Positions 36,711 to 45,699 of a stretch of 64,000 nucleotides of DNA are shown one piece after another. Position 1 is the stretch's first letter, and each line of letters opens with the position of its first letter. The notes beneath the pieces are model-generated. The model saw nothing but the letters and a program-made list of their open reading frames with translations, did no database searches and was not told the DNA's origin. Made by a program: the position numbers and the translations under genes. Source of the DNA: Fusibacillus kribbianus. GTDB taxonomy: Bacteria; Bacillota; Clostridia; Lachnospirales; Lachnospiraceae. The stretch spans positions 210,431 to 274,430 of the forward strand of contig NZ_JASGBQ010000002.1 of NCBI RefSeq assembly GCF_030053595.1, given 5' to 3'.

Positions 36711-37042
36711 GTGTCACAACACCTGCTGTGAATAAATGGGAGAATGAAAATTCTTATCCGGACATCGCATTACTTGCACCAATTGCGCGGCTTCTTGGAA
36801 TATCCCTTGATACACTGCTTTCGTTCCAGGAAGATCTGACCGGGGAGGAAATTACCGCCATTGTTTTGGAGACAGATCAAAGATTAAAAACTTCCACCTA
36901 TGACGAAGTTTTCCTTTGGGTAAAATCCATAAACGATGGCAAAGAATCATTCAGCAATAATCAACGAAACCGGATAACTGAATATGGTCAGAAATCCCTC
37001 TTCACACCTTCCGCCTCGCTCCCATATTATACCAATAAGTAA
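36662..37042 (+). pseudogene. XRE-family helix-turn-helix regulator, 5'-truncated
   Basis: In the frame of 36695 the DNA encodes TQEEMANRLGVTTPAVNKWE, a textbook XRE DNA-binding domain, preceded by LRFDNHN which merges into the YibE/F remnant with no start or ribosome site for the lost first helix. After about 85 residues the protein ends early (residues after FLWVKSIND look unrelated to the family), so the 3' end may be damaged too. The ATG at 36695 would yield a protein lacking the first HTH helices. Confidence 0.65.
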
Positions 37043-37062
37043 TCTCCGAGGAGAAATAACCC

Positions 37063-38091
37063 TTGAATCTGAAACGTTTTCCAACACGAAGCCTTTGTCT
37101 CATCCTGTACACCCTTCTGCTTTTTGCCATGTTCGCAGGCTGCGGCAAACAATCAGGTGAAGAGAACGGCCTGACCCCTGTCACTTTAAGTGAAGTTGCC
37201 CACTCCATTTTCTATGCTCCTCAGTATGTGGCCATCGAAAACGGCTATTTTGAGGAAGAAGGAATTAAGCTGACCCTGGTGAACAGTGCCGGAGCCGACA
37301 AGGTCATGACCGCCCTGATCTCCGGCGATGCCGACATCGGGTTTATGGGTTCTGAGGCCAGCATTTACGTTTATGTCGAGGGAAGCTCCGATTATGCCGT
37401 CAATTTTGCTCAGCTGACCCAGCGGGCCGGAAACTTTTTAGTTGGACGGGAGGCAGATGAGGGCTTTCAATGGGAGGATTTAAAAGGAAAGAAAGTTCTG
37501 GGCGGCCGTGCAGGCGGTATGCCTCAGATGGTCTTTGAATACATTCTGAAAAAGAACGGCATTGATCCGAAGAAGGATCTGGCCATAGACCAGAGCATTA
37601 ATTTCGGTCTGACTGCTGCCGCCTTCATGGAGGGTGACGCCGATTACACCGTCGAATTTGAGCCCTTCGCCACAAAGATCGAGCTTCAGGGAGCCGGTAA
37701 GGTCGTCGCATCCCTCGGAGTGGATTCCGGTTATGTGCCCTATACTGCCTACTGTGCAAAGCAGAGCTATTATATGGAGCATGAAGATGTCATCCAGGGC
37801 TTCACCAATGCCATCCAGAAGGGCCTGGATTTCGTAAACAGCCATTCCGCCGAAGAGATTGCCTCAGTCATTGCTCCCCAGTTTGCAGAGACCGAGATAG
37901 ATACCATCGCGGCCATCGTAGAGCGCTACCTTACCCAGGACACCTGGAAAACAGATCTGGTTTTCAGCAAAGAAAGCTTCGAGCTCCTCCAGGATATCCT
38001 GACAGAAGCAGGCGAGCTTGAGGAAAAGGTTCCCTATGAAGATCTTGTCACCACAGAATACGCCGAAAAAGCTGCAGAAAAAATGAAATGA
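37063..38091 (+). CDS. orphan NMT1/THI5-type ABC substrate-binding lipoprotein
   Basis: A 342-aa periplasmic-type binding protein with signal peptide and lipobox FAGC (C27). The fold resembles NitT/TauT/SsuA or thiamine-precursor binders: SIFYAPQYVAIENGYFEEEG and GDADIGFMGSEA. The start is a TTG at 37063 with GAGGAG 9 nt ahead; the next ATG lies inside the signal peptide. No permease or ATPase gene is adjacent, so it either borrows a transporter or is left over from a deleted operon. The ligand cannot be named. Confidence 0.85.
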   Translation: MNLKRFPTRSLCLILYTLLLFAMFAGCGKQSGEENGLTPVTLSEVAHSIFYAPQYVAIENGYFEEEGIKLTLVNSAGADKVMTALISGDADIGFMGSEASIYVYVEGSSDYAVNFAQLTQRAGNFLVGREADEGFQWEDLKGKKVLGGRAGGMPQMVFEYILKKNGIDPKKDLAIDQSINFGLTAAAFMEGDADYTVEFEPFATKIELQGAGKVVASLGVDSGYVPYTAYCAKQSYYMEHEDVIQGFTNAIQKGLDFVNSHSAEEIASVIAPQFAETEIDTIAAIVERYLTQDTWKTDLVFSKESFELLQDILTEAGELEEKVPYEDLVTTEYAEKAAEKMK

Positions 38092-38098
38092 TCTCTCC

Positions 38099-38141
38099 CG
38101 GCCTGTTCCGGTATCCCGCACTGCGGGGTCTGGGCAGGCCG
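38099..38141. terminator. hairpin between the binding protein and ridA-like genes
   Basis: CGGCCTG (38099-38105) pairs with CAGGCCG (38135-38141) with an inner CCCGCA/TGCGGG stem. There is no clear T-run on either strand, so termination is uncertain. Confidence 0.4.
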
Positions 38142-38145
38142 AAGC

Positions 38146-38520
38146 TTAAAGCTCAGCCACCGCTTCAATCTCCACCAGACAGCCGAAATGCAAAGCCGGG
38201 ACCGGCACCACGATCCTGGCCGGCTTATGATCTCCAAAATATTCGCTGTAGACCCGATTGACTGCATCCCAGTTCTCAATATCAGTCACATAGATCCGGC
38301 ACTGGACCACCTGCTCCCGGCCGGCTCCTGCTTCCGTAAGGACCCGGTCCAGATTGGAAAGTGCCTGGGCCATGTGCGCCTCCACGCCGCCCTCCGGCAG
38401 ACGCCGGGTATCCGGATCTATGGAAAGCTGACCCGATATGTAAAGCATCCCGCGGGAGATCATCCCCGCCGAATAATGCCCTTTGTTTTCTCCTTTGTAT
38501 TCCGGTGTCACTGCCTTCAT
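38146..38520 (-). CDS. RidA family enamine/imine deaminase
   Basis: A 124-aa RidA/YjgF protein. RidA hydrolyses reactive enamines such as 2-aminoacrylate formed by PLP enzymes. The YISGQLSIDP, CRIYVTDI and PARIVVPVPAL segments are typical, the last with the substrate-binding Arg; the usual final Glu is seen in VEIEAVAEL. The ATG at 38520 follows GGAGGAAGACAGG; an upstream TTG is rejected. It is 42 nt behind a threonine-synthase-like gene, suggesting that it clears that enzyme's by-product. Confidence 0.92.
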   Translation of the reverse strand: MKAVTPEYKGENKGHYSAGMISRGMLYISGQLSIDPDTRRLPEGGVEAHMAQALSNLDRVLTEAGAGREQVVQCRIYVTDIENWDAVNRVYSEYFGDHKPARIVVPVPALHFGCLVEIEAVAEL

Positions 38521-38562
38521 CCTGTCTTCCTCCAATTCTTTTCAGACTCTCCTGAAAACTCA

Positions 38563-39657
38563 TCAGTGATCAGATTTCAAACCTGCCCCGCACATAGTGA
38601 TCAGACAGTCGGAAATCTGGCCGTGAAGCTCACAGTAGCGCTCATACGCCGCATAATTGGCCGCCGTCGTATGTTCGCAGTAGATTCCTTTCCGGGCCAG
38701 ATATTCCCTGGCCGGAAGGATCCTGTCCTCCGGAGCCTCCACCACATCCACATCATACCGGTAAATATAATCCAGAATCTCCTCTCCCCGCATGGGAACG
38801 CCGATGGCAATTCCCTCCGCGATGGTCTCCTCCGGCTTTATCGCTGCCGGATGGGTGTCACATGATCTCACTGCCCCGGCAATGGGTGCACAACGCTCGC
38901 TCTGAATCACTACCACCTTGGGCATTTGGGAGATGGCGCCGCTTCGAAGAAGCTCCTCCAGAGCCTTCATGGCGCCAAGGAAGAGGGTTCCGTTGCCCAC
39001 CGGAATAAACAGGTATTCCGGGATCCGGTGAAGCTGTTCAAACACCTCATAAATATAGGTTTTCGTTCCTTCGTAAAAGAAAGGATTATATACATGGCTG
39101 GCGTAATACTTTCCCTCTGTCCGCACCGCCTCCCTGCACACATCTGCACAGTGATCGCGGCTGCCCGGGATCAGATGGACCGTGGCTCCGTGAGCCCTTA
39201 TCATATCGATCTTCTTCGGTGAGGTGCAGTCTCTCACATAAATATCACATTCGATGCCGGCTCTGCCGCAGTAGGCTGCAATGCTGTTTCCGGCATTTCC
39301 ACTGCTGTCCTGTAAAACGGCATCCACTCCAATGGATTTGCAGTGGGAAACCACCACCGCCGCGCCCCGATCCTTGTAGGAAAGGGTCGGCATGTAATAA
39401 TCCATCTTGAGAAGCACATGGTCATCCAGCGCGACCACCGGCGTCATCCCCTCTCCCAGGGTGACGTCTCTCCAGGAATCGTCCTCCAGCGCCATAAAGG
39501 CCCGGTAACGGAACATGCTCCAGGTATCCTTATCGATCAGCTCCTCCGAAAATGCCGGCGGCGTAAAATCCAGCTTCCAGAGTCCTCCGCATTCGCAGGT
39601 TGGTTTTCTTGTACGGGTACTTTCCCGGTGTCCACATCTGGAACAGATGAAATCCAT
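38563..39657 (-). CDS. threonine-synthase-like PLP enzyme with zinc ribbon
   Basis: A 364-aa fold-type II PLP enzyme. The N-terminus has a zinc-ribbon-like set (C5, C8, C21, C23), K95 in SYKDRGA is the PLP lysine, and SSGNAGNS binds the phosphate. The overall plan is of ThrC, but homoserine-pathway genes are absent nearby, so it may be a threonine synthase or a dehydratase/beta-replacing relative. It is followed by the RidA-like gene and lies 12 nt behind the antiporter gene on the same strand. Confidence 0.82.
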   Translation of the reverse strand: MDFICSRCGHRESTRTRKPTCECGGLWKLDFTPPAFSEELIDKDTWSMFRYRAFMALEDDSWRDVTLGEGMTPVVALDDHVLLKMDYYMPTLSYKDRGAAVVVSHCKSIGVDAVLQDSSGNAGNSIAAYCGRAGIECDIYVRDCTSPKKIDMIRAHGATVHLIPGSRDHCADVCREAVRTEGKYYASHVYNPFFYEGTKTYIYEVFEQLHRIPEYLFIPVGNGTLFLGAMKALEELLRSGAISQMPKVVVIQSERCAPIAGAVRSCDTHPAAIKPEETIAEGIAIGVPMRGEEILDYIYRYDVDVVEAPEDRILPAREYLARKGIYCEHTTAANYAAYERYCELHGQISDCLITMCGAGLKSDH

Positions 39658-39669
39658 AAGCTCCTCCTG

Positions 39670-40698
39670 TCAAATCACAAACTGTATGGTACAAAATGCC
39701 GCATAGACTGCCAGCAGAACGATTCCCTGAGTTCTGGAAAGCTTCTCCCTTACAAGAGCCGGCACAGTCAGAAACAGCATGACAAACATCATGACCGGGA
39801 TATCCAGGACAAGAGATGCGTTGTGGCCGGCCAGCATGGCGTTCTGGGGAATGTCGAAGGGGGCCAGCGTCACGGAAAGGCCGCTCACCAGAACCAGGTT
39901 GAACAGATTGGCACCGATCACATTTCCCAGGGAAAGAGCCCCATGGCCCTTCACCAGCGAGGTAATGGCCGTCACCAGCTCCGGAAGAGAGGTTCCAAGC
40001 GCCACAAAGGTCAGAGCGATCACCGATTCCGGCACACCCAATGCCTGAGCGATAAGGGTTCCGTTGTCAACCAGCAGGTTGGCGCCGACGGCGATCAGAA
40101 CAGCTCCCACCACCAGAAGGATGATGTCCTTGAGCATGGAGCCTTCCTCCTCGGAAGCCTCTCCCGCCTCAGAAGGCGAAAGCTCCGCTGCCTGGAGTAC
40201 AGCTTCCTCCGATGAACCGGAAGCCGCCGTATTTGCTGCCTGCGGCATCTTCCGGACCTGCAGCACAGTCACTGTCACATAGATCACAAAAACTGCCAGC
40301 AGGACGATTCCCGATATCCGGCTGAAATGTCCCGCGATATAAGCGGTAGCCACATAAAAAATAGCTGCGGCAAAGAAAAAGATCACAGGAGTCTTAAGGG
40401 TATTCCGATCCACCCGGGAAGGCCGGATGGCAATGGTAAGAGCCGCGATCAGAGCCGTATTGCAGATAATGGAGCCGATGGCATTTCCGTAGGCGATCTC
40501 TCCATGGCCGCTGACAGCAGAGGTGGCTGAAACCATCACCTCCGGAAGAGTCGTTCCGATGGAAACCACCGTTGCTCCGATGAGAAGCTCCGGCACATGA
40601 AACCGATGGGCAATTCCGGTGGCTCCGTCCACGAACCAGTCGCCTCCCTTGATCAATAAGATCAGACCAAGAATAAATAAAAGTACAGGCACAAGCAT
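39670..40698 (-). CDS. calcium/sodium antiporter-like CaCA family protein
   Basis: A 342-aa cation/calcium exchanger of the YrbG type with about ten membrane helices in two inverted halves. The paired alpha motifs are GATVVSIGTTLPEVMVS and ALGTSLPELVTAI, the second with the usual GTSLPE; in the first a Thr replaces the Ser. An acidic Ser/Glu-rich loop separates the halves. The frame extends 18 codons upstream, but ATG 40698 after GGGAG is preferred. Ion specificity is inferred from the family only. Confidence 0.9.
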   Translation of the reverse strand: MLVPVLLFILGLILLIKGGDWFVDGATGIAHRFHVPELLIGATVVSIGTTLPEVMVSATSAVSGHGEIAYGNAIGSIICNTALIAALTIAIRPSRVDRNTLKTPVIFFFAAAIFYVATAYIAGHFSRISGIVLLAVFVIYVTVTVLQVRKMPQAANTAASGSSEEAVLQAAELSPSEAGEASEEEGSMLKDIILLVVGAVLIAVGANLLVDNGTLIAQALGVPESVIALTFVALGTSLPELVTAITSLVKGHGALSLGNVIGANLFNLVLVSGLSVTLAPFDIPQNAMLAGHNASLVLDIPVMMFVMLFLTVPALVREKLSRTQGIVLLAVYAAFCTIQFVI

Positions 40699-40762
40699 GA
40701 CATTACTCCCTTTTGTTTTTGAGAAATTGTACCACATTTCCATGGTTATCACAACCTTTTAT

Positions 40763-40803
40763 GAAAAAAAGACGGCCCCGTCAGCTGCCAGCTGCGGGGT
40801 CTT
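40763..40803 (-). terminator. terminator of the MMPL/LxxG-repeat operon
   Basis: CCCCG/CGGGG stem capped by CAGCTG-GC-AGCTG pairing, with seven T on the minus-strand side and six on the other, so it could work both ways. Confidence 0.8.
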
Positions 40804-40816
40804 CTTTTTTCACCTG

Positions 40817-42814
40817 TTACTCTGCCGATATTTCTTCTGTTTTATAAAGGAATCTGACTTTTCCGCTCTCTGCCTCCGTGTTATCCAGGAAGGAATGATA
40901 GCTCTTTGCGGCATCGGATACGGCACGGAACCGCTCCACAAGCCCTTTCAGATCTCCTTCAAACACATCCAGAAGCTTCTGAATCCCTTCCTCATGAAAT
41001 TCCTTCAGGCCGTCAGAAAGCTGCATGGCACCGTCCGTAAGCCGGGATACGCCATCGGTAAGGGCTGCCCCTCCCTTTTCAAGCTGTCCGATTCCCCGCG
41101 TCAGAGAATCAGCCCCCTCAGACAGACGGGCGGCTCCTGTCTGAAGCTGTCCGGCTCCCTTATAAAGCTGTCCGGCTCCCTCTCCGGCAGCGGCCACTCC
41201 ATCCGTATAGACCAGAAGTCCCTCATAGAACTGACGGTAGCTGTCCAGCTGACTCTTAAGTCCTTTCACGCCTGCCGCACCATTTTTCGCCATCTCCACG
41301 GCTCCGTTTATCTGAGCGGTCACTTCTTCACTCTGCATCTTCTGATCGATGAGCTCCTGAAGCTTTGCTTCGGTGACACCGGAAATCTTATCCTGGATCT
41401 CCGCAGAATTCATCTGCGCCTCCACGGCCTGCCCAATCTGGGCTACAGCTGCGCGGGTCTCTTCATCGACCTCTGTTAAGCCCTGGGCAATAGCCTCATA
41501 CTGCTCTGTACTCATGGGGTTTCCCATGGCATTCAGGACGCCCTCCAGAATCTGGCTTCGCACCTGTACCTCCACCGCAGTCCGTACCTCAGCAGACCGT
41601 TCCCGCACACCGGCTGTCACAGCCTCCAACGCCTTTTCCCGTGCCGCCGCTCTCACCGCATTCTCATCCAGGGAAGCAAGCACGCCAGAAAGGACTTCAC
41701 TGTAATTGTCCTGGGTCAGCTTCGGTACAGAAACTCCTGCCTGAATAAGCTGCTCTTCAGCGGCCTGCAGAAGAGAATCAAAGACCTGCTTTGCTCCTCC
41801 TCGTATGGCATCATTTTCTGATGCCAGACGGGAAAGGCCGCTCTCCAGCTCTCCTGCCCCGTTTTTCAGACTCTCCGTTCCGGAAAGAAGCTCCTCTGTC
41901 CCTCTGGAAAGGCTTCCTGCTCCCACTGCCAGCTCACCGATCCCGTCGATCATTCCGCCGGATTTGTCAAGAAGCTCCGCAAGTCCGTCATAAAGAGCCG
42001 AAGAGCCATCCATCAGCTGCTCCATGGCATCCTCCAGCTTTTCCAGAGAAGCTTCCAGTTTCTCTTCTGTATCTGCCTGATCCAGGTCAAGCTCTGCGAA
42101 TATATCATTGATTGCCAGCGTCATGGTGGTCTCCAGTTCAAAATCAGTCACATCGGCACTGATTTCTACATAATCCGGAAAATCCACCTGTTCCCTGTCA
42201 AGCTCCAGACTCTCATTCAGGCCCGGCAGTGCAAAACCTGCCACTGCCAGATGACTTCCGTCATTGAGGATCCGCCCGTTTGAAACCTCCACATTGGTGA
42301 ATTTCTCATTGTCCAGAATCATTCCCGTCAGCATCACAAAGGGCACGCAGATCTGTTTTTCCTTTCCATCCACCACAACAGTCTCATACTGCCTGTTGGT
42401 ATAATCAAAACGCATCGTGACCCGTCCGCTCTTTCCGGCCAGTTCCTTCGGAGAAACCGGTTTGCCATCCAGCTGATAGGATATCTTCACCTCCACCGGA
42501 AGCTCCTTATCCGTTTCTGTCTGGCTGCAGGTTTCTTCCCCGTTCCCGCTCTGCATCCACCGGCTGACAATGGTCTTTTTAACAGTTCCGTCCGCGTCGG
42601 AGATCACATAGACAGTCTCGTCTCCGCTGAATCCTCCGGTTTCTGTATCGTGTTCCTCTTTTGTTTCCTTTTGAACGCTCTGCTTTTCAGAAAAAGCTTC
42701 CTCTCCCTTTTTAACTCCTGCCCCATAAACAGCTGCCCCCGTCATGCCGAATGTGAGGGTTACAAATAGGACTGCCGCCAGAAGCTTTTTTGATATGCCG
42801 TATCTCTTTCTCAT
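40817..42814 (-). CDS. exported protein with LxxG heptad repeats
   Basis: A 665-aa protein with a signal peptide or N-terminal helix (about residues 9-32). The middle and C-terminal parts contain many 'x-x-x-Leu-x-x-Gly' heptads, such as LSRGTEELLSGTESL and LYKGAGQLQTGAARL, with long coiled coil between. Such repeats occur in YhgE/Pip-type and MMPL-associated surface proteins, but the C-terminal membrane domain of YhgE is missing. It overlaps the MMPL gene by 4 nt, so it is probably the partner of that exporter. Function unknown. Confidence 0.75.
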   Translation of the reverse strand: MRKRYGISKKLLAAVLFVTLTFGMTGAAVYGAGVKKGEEAFSEKQSVQKETKEEHDTETGGFSGDETVYVISDADGTVKKTIVSRWMQSGNGEETCSQTETDKELPVEVKISYQLDGKPVSPKELAGKSGRVTMRFDYTNRQYETVVVDGKEKQICVPFVMLTGMILDNEKFTNVEVSNGRILNDGSHLAVAGFALPGLNESLELDREQVDFPDYVEISADVTDFELETTMTLAINDIFAELDLDQADTEEKLEASLEKLEDAMEQLMDGSSALYDGLAELLDKSGGMIDGIGELAVGAGSLSRGTEELLSGTESLKNGAGELESGLSRLASENDAIRGGAKQVFDSLLQAAEEQLIQAGVSVPKLTQDNYSEVLSGVLASLDENAVRAAAREKALEAVTAGVRERSAEVRTAVEVQVRSQILEGVLNAMGNPMSTEQYEAIAQGLTEVDEETRAAVAQIGQAVEAQMNSAEIQDKISGVTEAKLQELIDQKMQSEEVTAQINGAVEMAKNGAAGVKGLKSQLDSYRQFYEGLLVYTDGVAAAGEGAGQLYKGAGQLQTGAARLSEGADSLTRGIGQLEKGGAALTDGVSRLTDGAMQLSDGLKEFHEEGIQKLLDVFEGDLKGLVERFRAVSDAAKSYHSFLDNTEAESGKVRFLYKTEEISAE

Positions 42815-44910
42815 AATACCGCCTCCGTTTTATGATTTTCTTTCTTTTTTCGTTTAAAGCCCAGGCTCGTGGCGCAGATCAGCCGGTCAAGAAGCATGAA
42901 CATGGCCGGTAATACCAGAATCACTGAGATCATGCTGACAATGGCTCCTCTCGCCATCAGATTGCACAAGGCGCTTATCATATCAATATCCGAGTAAACC
43001 GCTACGCCGAATGTAGCCGCAAATAACCCCATGGCGCTGACCACCACAGAAGGGATGGAAGCAGCCAGCGCTCTTGTCACAGCCTCCCGCTTTCCGCAGC
43101 CTCCATATCGTTCTGTCTTGTATCTGGTAGTCATGAGAATGGCATAGTCCACCGTAGCTCCCAGCTGAATGGTACTGATACAGATGGGGGCAATGAACGG
43201 CAATGACGTTCCGGTATAATGAGCCAGTCCCAGATTAATAAAGATTGCAAACTCGATGACTGCCACCAGGATCACCGGCAGGCTGATGCTCCGCTCCACA
43301 ATGGCAATGATGATAAAAATAGCGATGATGGAAATGGCATTTACCACCCGGAAATCCTTGTCTGTCACATCGATCATATCCTTGGTGCAGGGGGCTTCCC
43401 CGATGAGCATGCCTTTTTTGTCATATTGCTTCAGGATCGTATTCAGCTCGTCGATCTGCCGGTTGACCTCGTCGCTGGCCGTCCGGTATTCCGAATTGAT
43501 CAGCATCAATTCCCAATGGTCACTTTTCAGGATCTGATCGACAGACTCCGGAATCATTTCCTCCGGCACAAGGGATCCCACGACGGATTCCATCCCAAGT
43601 ACGTACTTAACGCCGTCCACCTGCTCCATTTTCTTCATCATTTCCCGCTTCTCTCCATCAGAAAGATTCACATCTGTCAGAAGCATATGGGTGGAACCCA
43701 CGTTAAATTTTTCCTGAAGCTTCGTATTGGCGATCACATTGTCCATATCCCTCGGCAGACTGTCGGAGAGCTCATAATAAACCTCATCATTTGTTTTCTG
43801 ATATCCCAGGCAGGCCGGAATGAGAAGTGCTGCAAAAAGCACCAGGAACAGAGGGAAAAATCTGGTAATCCCGGCAGCCATCCGCTCTGTGGAAGGGATC
43901 AGGGAACGATGATGCAGCTTTTCAAGCGGCTTATCCAGCAACAGAATCAGGGAGGGCAGCACCGTCACACATCCGATGACGCCCAGGATAACTCCCTTTG
44001 CCATGACAATGCCCAGATCCTTACCCAGGGTAAAGCTCATGAAACAGAGGGCAATAAAGCCGGCCACTGTTGTCACAGAGCTTCCCACCACAGAAGTCAG
44101 GGTCTTTTTGATGGCTGTTGCCATGGCTTCCTGCTTATCGGCAAACACATTCCTCTGCTCCTCGTAGCTGTGCCACAGAAAAATGGAATAATCCATAGTC
44201 ACAGCCAACTGAAGAACTGCCGCCAGAGCCTTTGTCAGATATGAGATCTCTCCTAGGAAATAATTGGTTCCCATATTCAACAGAATGGAGATCCCGATAC
44301 TCAAAAGGAACACAAAGGGGATCAGGAAATTATCCATAAACACCATCATGGCCGCGCAGGCCAAAAGAACCGCGATGGTCACGTAAACCGGCTCCTCCTT
44401 CTCACAGAGAGCCTTCAGGTCCGTCACCAGCGCCGACATGCCGGACACAAAGCACTGCTTTCCCACCGTGTTTTTGATGGTACTGATGGCCTCCATGGTC
44501 TCATCGGAGGAGGTTGAGCTGTCGAAAAAGACTGCCATCATGGTAGCATCCCCCGAATTGAATTCCCGATACAGCTTGTCAGGAAGCAGATCCATAGGAA
44601 CGGAAAGATCCAGGATGCTGTCGTACCACAGCACTGTATCCACATGCTCCACCTGCTTGATCTTCTCTTTGATTTCGGCCACCGCCTCCGGTTCCAGTCC
44701 TTCTGTTATAATAAATGAAAATGCACCTTTTCCAAAATCCTCCATGAGAATATCCTGTCCCTTCACCGTGTCCATATCCTCCGGTAGATAAGTCAGCATA
44801 TCATAATTGATCCTCGTCATCGCCATACCGATAACGGAAGGAATCATCAACAGAATGGAAATGACCAGGATCGGAATCCGGCATTTTACCACTGTTTTTC
44901 CAAATTTCAT
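42811..44910 (-). CDS. MMPL/RND family transporter
   Basis: A 699-aa RND-type exporter with twelve membrane helices and two large extracellular loops. The proton-relay Asp-Tyr pairs of the family are visible in VTMDYSIFLW and GATVDYAILM. Family members export lipids, surface polymers or drugs; the cargo here is unknown. A GAAGGAGG site precedes the ATG. It is flanked by a TetR regulator upstream and an LxxG-repeat partner downstream, a recurring regulated export cassette. Confidence 0.9.
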   Translation of the reverse strand: MKFGKTVVKCRIPILVISILLMIPSVIGMAMTRINYDMLTYLPEDMDTVKGQDILMEDFGKGAFSFIITEGLEPEAVAEIKEKIKQVEHVDTVLWYDSILDLSVPMDLLPDKLYREFNSGDATMMAVFFDSSTSSDETMEAISTIKNTVGKQCFVSGMSALVTDLKALCEKEEPVYVTIAVLLACAAMMVFMDNFLIPFVFLLSIGISILLNMGTNYFLGEISYLTKALAAVLQLAVTMDYSIFLWHSYEEQRNVFADKQEAMATAIKKTLTSVVGSSVTTVAGFIALCFMSFTLGKDLGIVMAKGVILGVIGCVTVLPSLILLLDKPLEKLHHRSLIPSTERMAAGITRFFPLFLVLFAALLIPACLGYQKTNDEVYYELSDSLPRDMDNVIANTKLQEKFNVGSTHMLLTDVNLSDGEKREMMKKMEQVDGVKYVLGMESVVGSLVPEEMIPESVDQILKSDHWELMLINSEYRTASDEVNRQIDELNTILKQYDKKGMLIGEAPCTKDMIDVTDKDFRVVNAISIIAIFIIIAIVERSISLPVILVAVIEFAIFINLGLAHYTGTSLPFIAPICISTIQLGATVDYAILMTTRYKTERYGGCGKREAVTRALAASIPSVVVSAMGLFAATFGVAVYSDIDMISALCNLMARGAIVSMISVILVLPAMFMLLDRLICATSLGFKRKKKENHKTEAVL

Positions 44911-45028
44911 TCAAACGGCCTCCTTCTATATGGTAATAATTCTGCCGGTCAGAGATCAAAACGATTCCTTCCGGCAAAAATCCATGTACGCCTTATTCTA
45001 TTGTTCCTTTTCTCTTTTGAAAACAGAT

Positions 45029-45072
45029 AAAAGGCAGGCTGTGTCTAAAAATCAGACACAGTCCGCCTTTTG
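45029..45072 (-). terminator. terminator of the tetR-type gene
   Basis: Long stem of GGC-TGTGTCT/AGACACAG-GCC type with AAAA and TTTT tails on either side; lies between the regulator and the MMPL gene, so the transporter probably has its own promoter. Confidence 0.75.
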
Positions 45073-45105
45073 TCTAAAACCTCGTATCCGTATTTCTGCT
45101 CCTGT

Positions 45106-45660
45106 TTAAACTGCCGCCCGTTCAAGAGCCCTTAATATCTCTCCGTCCAGCATAGTTCCCAGCCTTCGGATGAGTGGTTCCGGCTCATACTGCATTCCGC
45201 TGGCCAGCCAGTCCATAATCATGCCTGTGAGAGCCGATTTATAAAATGCGGCGATGAGCTTTTTATCCTCCGCAGAGACGTTGATTCTCTCTGATACTTT
45301 TCCCACAAACCGGTCCATCACATCCTGGGCGATCCTGTTTAAATACCGTTCAAAAATTTCACGATTCACAGAATTGTATATGTGATAAATGATTTTTTTA
45401 TTTTCCAATGCAAACCTGGCAGCGGCAATGAAGCCCTCCTCCCAGGATTCCTCTCCCAGATGTTCCCCCAGTACCCGCTCTGTCTCCTCCCGAAGGATCA
45501 GCTCCAAAAGAGACGGTATGTCATCAAAATGATAATAAAAGGTATTGCGATTGATGCCGCAGTCCTCCACGATCTCTTTTACGGTAATCTTCTCAAGGGG
45601 CTTCTCCTGAAGCAGTCCGAGAAATGAATTTGCAATTGCTTTTTTTGTCAAAGACGACAC
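45106..45660 (-). CDS. TetR/AcrR family regulator
   Basis: A 184-aa repressor-type regulator. The N-terminal HTH reads ITVKEIVEDCGINRNTFYYH near residues 25-44; the rest is an all-helical ligand domain. The start is a GTG at 45660 with AAAGGAG well placed; no ATG lies nearby. Located upstream of the MMPL operon on the same strand, it most likely controls that operon, though a terminator separates them. Ligand unknown. Confidence 0.9.
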   Translation of the reverse strand: MSSLTKKAIANSFLGLLQEKPLEKITVKEIVEDCGINRNTFYYHFDDIPSLLELILREETERVLGEHLGEESWEEGFIAAARFALENKKIIYHIYNSVNREIFERYLNRIAQDVMDRFVGKVSERINVSAEDKKLIAAFYKSALTGMIMDWLASGMQYEPEPLIRRLGTMLDGEILRALERAAV

Positions 45661-45699
45661 CGTCGGTCTCCTTTCCCTGCTGCCTTCTCAATTTCTCTC

